Assembly (NCBI GenBank): GCA_054601695.1
Contig: BAAHQB010000305.1
Location: 124,001 to 188,000, forward strand
From: Amorphochlora amoebiformis
Lineage: Eukaryota > Cercozoa > Chlorarachniophyceae
Length of the DNA: 64,000 nt
Direction of reading: 5' to 3'
Numbering within the stretch: position 1 is the first letter of the stretch; each line of letters opens with the position of its first letter. A program made the position numbers and the translations under genes. This document shows positions 1 to 64,000 of the stretch, one piece after another. A model generated the notes under the pieces. That model worked only from the letters and a program-made list of their open reading frames with translations. It was not told the DNA's origin and made no database searches.

Positions 1-31
1 GTAATCCGACTTCCTCGTGGATTTTGCGGAC
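1..31 (-). CDS. APS kinase exon 5, truncated by the window edge
   Basis: Acceptor aag then [10 protein letters not shown], matching the family's helix after ISPYR. Continues to the left of base 1. Confidence 0.85.
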
Positions 32-1033
32 CTTGTTATTCCATCAGAAAAGAACACACGAGACATATACACATGGAGACGCTCAGTTCTGACACATCCA
101 GCGCAATGACGGCATGAGTCACATGTAAACCTGATCGCGGGATGCGCGGTAAGGTGAGATGAGAGAAGCCACGACAATCACGCCAGAAGCTGCGAAAAGC
201 TTGGCCACTTCCCCGACACGTCTCACGTTCTCAGTGCTGACCAAAGCCACATGAACATCGCCGAATCAGAAATATCCACGAGTGAGGTCAGGATAACTCG
301 GGTTGTGTGTACCGGTCTTCCTTAGAGAAACCTAGGTCATTGTTCAGACCGAACCGCAAGTTGTCTCCATCGAGACGGTAGGCGTGCTTTCGGTACTCCT
401 TGATGAGAACCTGCAATCCTACATCTCAGAACATGCGAAATAGAGATGCCTCTATGAGAGTAGGTGATGAGCGGAAGGACTTAGAAAATATCTCGGATGG
501 ATGTCATGACCTTCTCAAGCTCCTTGCCAATGGTTGACTTGCCCGATCCCGAGAATCCCGTGAACCTGTCGAGCGTTCAAAATGTGCATATGAGGGCTAA
601 GAGGTCCAAAATATGTAGGTTTCTAAAGCGGGAATCATCCTACTCCAACACCAAACATGTGAAATGTGTGAAATGGTGATTATTACCACAGGGTTGCGCC
701 CTTCATGCCTACGCTCTTGTAACGTTCATCTCGCGTCACAGCATCAAACCTATCATCATAAATGTTCCCACCACCATTCGAACGTGCAAGTCCCTTGTTT
801 GCTATTGGCGGCTTGGGGATCGAGGGGACTGACACATCAATCCTCGTCGATGTGGATGATGGCACGACAGGCGTGTTGGTAGCGGTGTAGAAGAGCATTG
901 TAAGGAGGACAATAATACCCACGCCTACGCTCTTGGGTCGATTAATGAGCACTATGCGGAAGCGCCGGACCATATGGTCAACGCAGGATCCCTGTGAATT
1001 TGTGTAAACCATCTCCTGCCGCAAAACACACAT
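1..1033 (-). CDS. APS kinase (adenylylsulfate kinase) gene, 5' part, five exons
   Basis: Makes PAPS (activated sulfate) by phosphorylating adenosine 5'-phosphosulfate. Five exons join with exact phase. Exon 1 ends KGATLW and exon 2 continues [11 protein letters not shown], the Walker A P-loop in its usual APS kinase context. Exon 3 has the family motif [16 protein letters not shown] and exon 4 [14 protein letters not shown] followed by ISPYR. Exon 5 begins VRKIHEE and leaves the window at base 1, so the C-terminal third is missing here. Introns are ordinary (about 95-121 bp) and lack TA arrays, unlike the rest of the window. Ahead of the kinase are about 115 residues with a hydrophobic segment ([17 protein letters not shown]), which suggests a type II anchor or a targeting signal. 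The family call is secure; location is inference. No ATP sulfurylase domain is visible upstream. Confidence 0.93.
131..236 (-). CDS. APS kinase exon 4
   Basis: 106 nt completing Arg and continuing [18 protein letters not shown], then [10 protein letters not shown]. Donor gtttac. Confidence 0.92.
313..410 (-). CDS. APS kinase exon 3, APS-binding motif
   Basis: 98 nt, phase 0, leaving 2 nt. Encodes the LDGDN and GLNNDLGF motifs that bind APS in this family. Donor gtacac. Confidence 0.92.
511..565 (-). CDS. APS kinase exon 2, P-loop
   Basis: 55 nt encoding [18 protein letters not shown]. Acceptor cgacag, donor gtcatg. Contains the ATP-binding GxxGxGKS/T motif. Confidence 0.92.
687..1033 (-). 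CDS. APS kinase exon 1 (start, membrane anchor, start of kinase)
   Basis: Starts at the Met at 1033; Met codons at residues 8 and 21 are alternatives, and the third (MVRRFRIV) would sit just before the hydrophobic segment. After the hydrophobic stretch comes a Pro/Thr/Ser-rich linker. Ends with 2 nt (TG) before donor gtaata, completing the Trp of the TLW motif. Confidence 0.85.
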
Positions 1034-1971
1034 CGGAGATCAGGCAAGACGGTGACCTCTAATTCATACGACGCGATTCCAAACTTGGCATCAATGTACT
1101 ATGTATATAACACCACGATTTGGCGCTATTTTGAAGGCAAGTCGCTATTGCTGTACCGTGTCCGCAGCGTCCGTCCCCTTCCACGAGAACCGACCTTCGT
1201 GACGTATTGTGACGACTATTTACCGAAGGATAGTAGATATGCGGGATATCTGAATTAGAATATAGTTAATTTATCGGCTTAAAGATGGATTTCGGAATCT
1301 AGAGTATGTCATGGATTTCGGAATCTAGAATATGCCACGACTACCAACGCGCAGTCCAATCTGGAACACCAAGACGGCAAGGAATTCCGAGAAAAGATAT
1401 CAGCTTCATTTGAGGACGAGATACCGAAGGGGGGAGACTAAGTTCTCATCGTGAATTGACTAAAGGGAGATCAATCAATCATGGAAACCATTTTAACCCC
1501 AACACTGACGGTTTCGGATTTTACAGTTGGCCGTGGACAAAACCATAAATTTGGTTTCGGATTTCACAGTCTAGTGTGAATGGGGCGGAAAGCAACGTGC
1601 CTAAATCTTCCTCGCGACTCTTCCATCACCAATCTGGATCGCACTTCGCATTTCGCTGCTCGTCGAGATTCCAATTACATGTATGGATGGTTTTGTCCAT
1701 GGTCATGGTGGGTGGGACACCCACATCCAGTCAGATCGAATAATTTCTAACGGGATTAAATGTCTTGATAAAAAGAGGCCGGGATGATATTATAGAAGTT
1801 AATGGCGGGAAATACGTGATTCTACATGACGTCACCAAAAATTAAAACGTGACTCATTAAGAAGTCACAGAGTTGGAGGCCGGAGCCATGGCAAGTGTGA
1901 TGCAGAGCTATATCACGATGTGATCCAGCCATAAATCACAGCCTATCACTCCGACTCGACCCACACCATGG
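1034..1971. other. Intergenic region between divergent genes
   Basis: About 940 bp of mixed-composition DNA without TA arrays, holding the presumed promoters of the APS kinase gene (minus) and the possible plus-strand gene. A short direct repeat (ggatttcggaatctaga) lies at about 1285-1335. A 68-codon open frame at 1052-1258 has no recognisable features. No promoter element stands out. Confidence 0.5.
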
Positions 1972-6745
<4,774 letters not shown>

Positions 6746-7148
6746 ATTCATGTAAGCTTAACTATATACATGATATCAAGATTTGTCTTTGTAGTCATTG
6801 AATAATACTGACAGATAACTCTGCATGCATCTGAGCCGATTTCATGGAACAGTACTAGTCTGGGGTATATACTAGATATATTCTCAACCTGATGATAACT
6901 TAGTCGGAAATTTGTCTAGAATAAGTATAATTATAATCACTTGAATAAATGAAAGAGTTTTCTAGTGTTTTCTGACGATCGGCCAAAAGTCTCTGAACCA
7001 CATTTCACTTTTTTGTAATTTTAAGTATAAATTCTACGACGACAGTCTCTATAAAGTTGTGATAGCTGATGACTTCTAGCACTAGATTAAGTTTGCAAGC
7101 GAAACATTTTCATCATCTAGATGACAATATTACTGCTTCTGGGATCGT
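6746..7148. other. Convergent 3' intergenic region
   Basis: About 400 bp of AT-rich but non-repetitive sequence between the stop of the candidate plus-strand exon and the stop of the large minus-strand gene. Presumably both 3' UTRs. No clear terminator or RNA gene. Confidence 0.5.
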
Positions 7149-39517
<32,369 letters not shown>

Positions 39518-39839
39518 ATGCGCCCGGTCTGATCGAATCCTTAAGCCCTCGGGAGTTTAATCCATCAAAGCAATGGGGATCAGAAGTGACGTTGCAGCGA
39601 TAGTCCAGCCCCGACCACCAGTCTCCACGATGGATCTCCAAAAATATCTAGGAGAATCCAGGAGACTCAGAGTGACAAAGCCGGTTGTCACGCTTCAAAT
39701 CCCCGGGGAATCCGCCGGGGATCCCCTCCTCTTGTAGGTCTTCTAGGCACTGGTTGTCCGGCAGTCCTGCAGGTAGAGTCCCGTCTCGCATCCGCCCAAG
39801 GCTCAACACGCTGATAATTTTCCGAAAATAGACCCCCAT
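39518..39839. promoter_or_regulatory. Divergent intergenic region of about 320 bp
   Basis: Separates the start of the giant gene (minus) from the start of the plastid-leader/HCCS gene (plus). Mixed composition, no TA array, no clear TATA box. Likely a shared bidirectional promoter (inference). Confidence 0.5.
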
Positions 39840-49818
<9,979 letters not shown>

Positions 49819-51439
49819 AAATCCCGTCTTTTGGGAAGAAAGACATCACATTTCCGTACTGTTTTCCTCGCATCTATATACCACAATCTTAGATAACTGG
49901 TATCCGCTTCAAGGCCATCTGATCGTGAAGGCTTTCCTTGTAGCATCTATCTAGAAAAAATCTAGAAATCTTTGAGCGATACGCTGTGTTGAGTACCAGC
50001 GGCCTTGTGTTCAGCCGGACAACAGCACCAACAGCAGCGGTCTCAAAGGTGTCTCGAGGAGGTGCGGAAAACGTGAAAAACTAGTCATCAAACTTTCATG
50101 AGAGTGTAAATTTTGTTTTTTTTTTTATTAGAGTGATCATTCATCTGGTTTGGAGTTCATACCGAATTATTAACTAGATTATTGGACGCATACTACTAGA
50201 TCTAGGAGCATATACTAGATCTAGTAGCTAGAGTAGATATATCTAGTATATGCATATCCTAGATATCCTCCAGATCATATATACGTGTACTTGTATTAGT
50301 TCTAGTAATTATACACCATTACGTAGTGATAGCTATACATATCTAGACATATATACGTATACGTACACATAGACATATCTAGACATATACATACAGACAT
50401 ATACACAGCTAGCCTAGGTACTCCTACAATATATAAATATATATGTATATATATATATATACTAGATATATATTGAAACAATAATCGTGTGTATAAATAT
50501 ACGTTAAAATTAAGATAATCTCGATCCTTCAATTAATTATAATATGCTTCGCACGGTCTTTAGAATAGTCATATATCTGGTATATCTGGTATTAATACTA
50601 ATAACATTCTTAAAACTTGTCGGCCCAAATTGCAACCCACTGTTTGTGGTATACAGCTCAAATTGCAGCACTGTTAACACTAATAACACTAATTAATAAC
50701 AGCGCGAAAGCTCCAGAACTGGCAGAAGGAGGTGAAATGCTCTAGAATTGATATGCAAGAGCTAGAAGAGTGATGACGATGATGTGTGGATTGACTCATA
50801 GAATCCTGTGCCGGATAGATACTATTATCTCCAAGATATCTTACTCTGGCGAGGATGTGTGGATTGACTCATAGAATCCTGTGCCGGATTGTACCACTAT
50901 TATCTCTCAAGATATCTTACTCTGACGAGGATGTGTGGATTGACTCATAGAATCCTGTACCGGATACTATTATCTCCAAGATATCTTACTTTGTCTCAGG
51001 GTCGATAACCTGTTGTGACAAATTAGGTTAGGTTATGGTCGAATAGTAATTTTATACGGATAGTATATATATATATATATTTATATAGGTTACTTTATTA
51101 TATATATATATATACATATATATCGTATTTATATTTATATTAAAGAAATTTATATTAGTTAATAGCAGACGTGTATGTATTACAGACTGTGTTTATATGT
51201 ATAATAAAGGTTTTTGACAGTTATTGCATACGTGTATGTATTATGTACTCAGTTTATATCATGTAATGTGTGTACACACACACATCTATGCGAATAAACA
51301 AACATTTATGTACATATATATACATATATATGTAAATATATAGATATATATATGTTATACATACATATCTATGCGAATAAACAAACATTTATGTACATAT
51401 ATATACATATATATGTAAATATATAGATATATATATGTT

Positions 51440-51484
<45 letters not shown>

Positions 51485-51508
51485 TTAATGATACACACAC
51501 ACATCTAC

Positions 51509-51544
<36 letters not shown>

Positions 51545-51700
51545 TGTATATGTACGTATATATTACATATATAGATACACACACATTATATATATTTTTA
51601 TATTACATACATATATACACATATACATATGTATGTATATATCTGTTTGGATTTGTTATGATTCTTATATACACTCCAGATTACACAAATATATGTAGAA
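49819..51700. other. Intergenic region between convergent genes
   Basis: Mostly non-TA, AT-moderate sequence. Holds a short plus-strand frame (about 49956-50089, SGLVFSRTTAPTAAVSK, stop at its end) and a minus-strand frame (49764-49946), neither convincing. A unit of about 88 bp (gatgtgtggattgactcata) is present three times at about 50777-50990. TA arrays and a two-copy unit at 51285-51450 follow. No RNA gene recognised. Confidence 0.5.
50777..50992. repeat. Three-copy tandem repeat of about 80-90 bp
   Basis: Units start gaggatgtgtggattgactc and end tctccaagatatcttactct with small indels. No TA array is involved. Confidence 0.9.
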
Positions 51701-51721
51701 TAAACGCTCTATATAGATACA

Positions 51722-51755
<34 letters not shown>

Positions 51756-51769
51756 CATATATATTATAC

Positions 51770-63262
<11,493 letters not shown>

Positions 63263-63385
63263 CTACAAATATACAGATTTAGGCATACAAACTTAATATG
63301 TATACAATGTATGTGTATACACGCATATGTGTGTTTATATTGTTATGTATATATATGTATGTACATATATAGGTATGTATATATG

Positions 63386-63438
<53 letters not shown>

Positions 63439-63684
63439 ATATATATGAAAAATGTATTAGGTATATGTACATACAAATGAAGTACATGGAAAAATTATAT
63501 GTGCAATACTTGTATATATGTAATTATACGTGAGTATTATATTTATATATATGAAATAGTATGTGTAAAAGTAGCATGTTACAACTATGTACTCAATGTA
63601 TTTGTATACATATAAGTAAATGTATATAAAATATTAAGATATATATGTACATACATATAATATATATTATATATATATATATAT

Positions 63685-63794
<110 letters not shown>

Positions 63795-63829
63795 CGTTAA
63801 GAAGTAAGCAATTAATGTATATCCTTAGC

Positions 63830-63878
<49 letters not shown>

Positions 63879-63933
63879 CATATATACATATATATATGTA
63901 TATTGATATATATTACATATTATAATATACATA

Positions 63934-64000
<67 letters not shown>

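Noticed and set aside
1052-1258. 68-codon plus-strand open frame
   Set aside because: Lies in the upstream region of the APS kinase gene and shows no motif, splice context or compositional support.

Overview
The window is nuclear DNA of a eukaryotic alga. It carries spliceosomal genes with many very short exons, telomere-type TTAGGG/CCCTAA repeats, a leader that looks like the bipartite signal plus transit peptide of a complex (secondary) plastid, and a Pro/Thr/Ser-rich secreted protein of the kind common in stramenopiles and haptophytes. I cannot name the species. Most of the sequence, and nearly every intron, is (TA)n microsatellite, so almost all long open frames here ([18 protein letters not shown] types) are not genes.

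Layout. (1) 1-1033, minus strand: the 5' part of an APS kinase gene, five exons with perfect phase, running off the left edge and starting with an unusual N-terminal membrane anchor. (2) about 1972-6745, plus strand: a low-confidence gene made of a basic first exon, a 38-nt exon unit present ten times, a 62-nt exon and a Cys-containing last exon. (3) 7149-39517, minus strand: one very large gene. I can chain 36 exons (about 3.7 kb of coding sequence in 32.4 kb) whose phases agree at every junction. They give a predicted 1245-residue type I membrane protein: signal peptide, Pro/Thr/Ser-rich stretch, Cys-containing ectodomain of unknown family, a second Pro/Ser-rich stalk, one membrane helix and an acidic cytoplasmic tail. 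(4) 39840-49818, plus strand and divergent from (3): a cytochrome c heme lyase (holocytochrome c synthase, HCCS). It is either preceded by, or fused in frame to, two exons that encode a plastid/thylakoid-type leader. (5) 49819-51700: intergenic, little recognisable. (6) about 51770-63262, minus strand: the C-terminal part of a K+-dependent Na+/Ca2+ exchanger (NCKX/SLC24 type); its N-terminal half lies beyond the right edge.

The most striking structure is shared by all the TA-rich genes. Beside an exon, inside the adjoining TA array, lie one to nine direct, degenerate partial copies of that exon's edge together with its splice site. Some genes show them on the donor side, some on the acceptor side, some on both. 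I call these splice-edge echoes. The same happens beside TTAGGG arrays. In at least two exons of gene (3) the telomere-type repeat is itself in open frame and reads as Asn-Pro repeats. The genes have no obvious pathway in common; sulfate activation, cytochrome maturation, calcium transport and a surface protein are simply neighbours.
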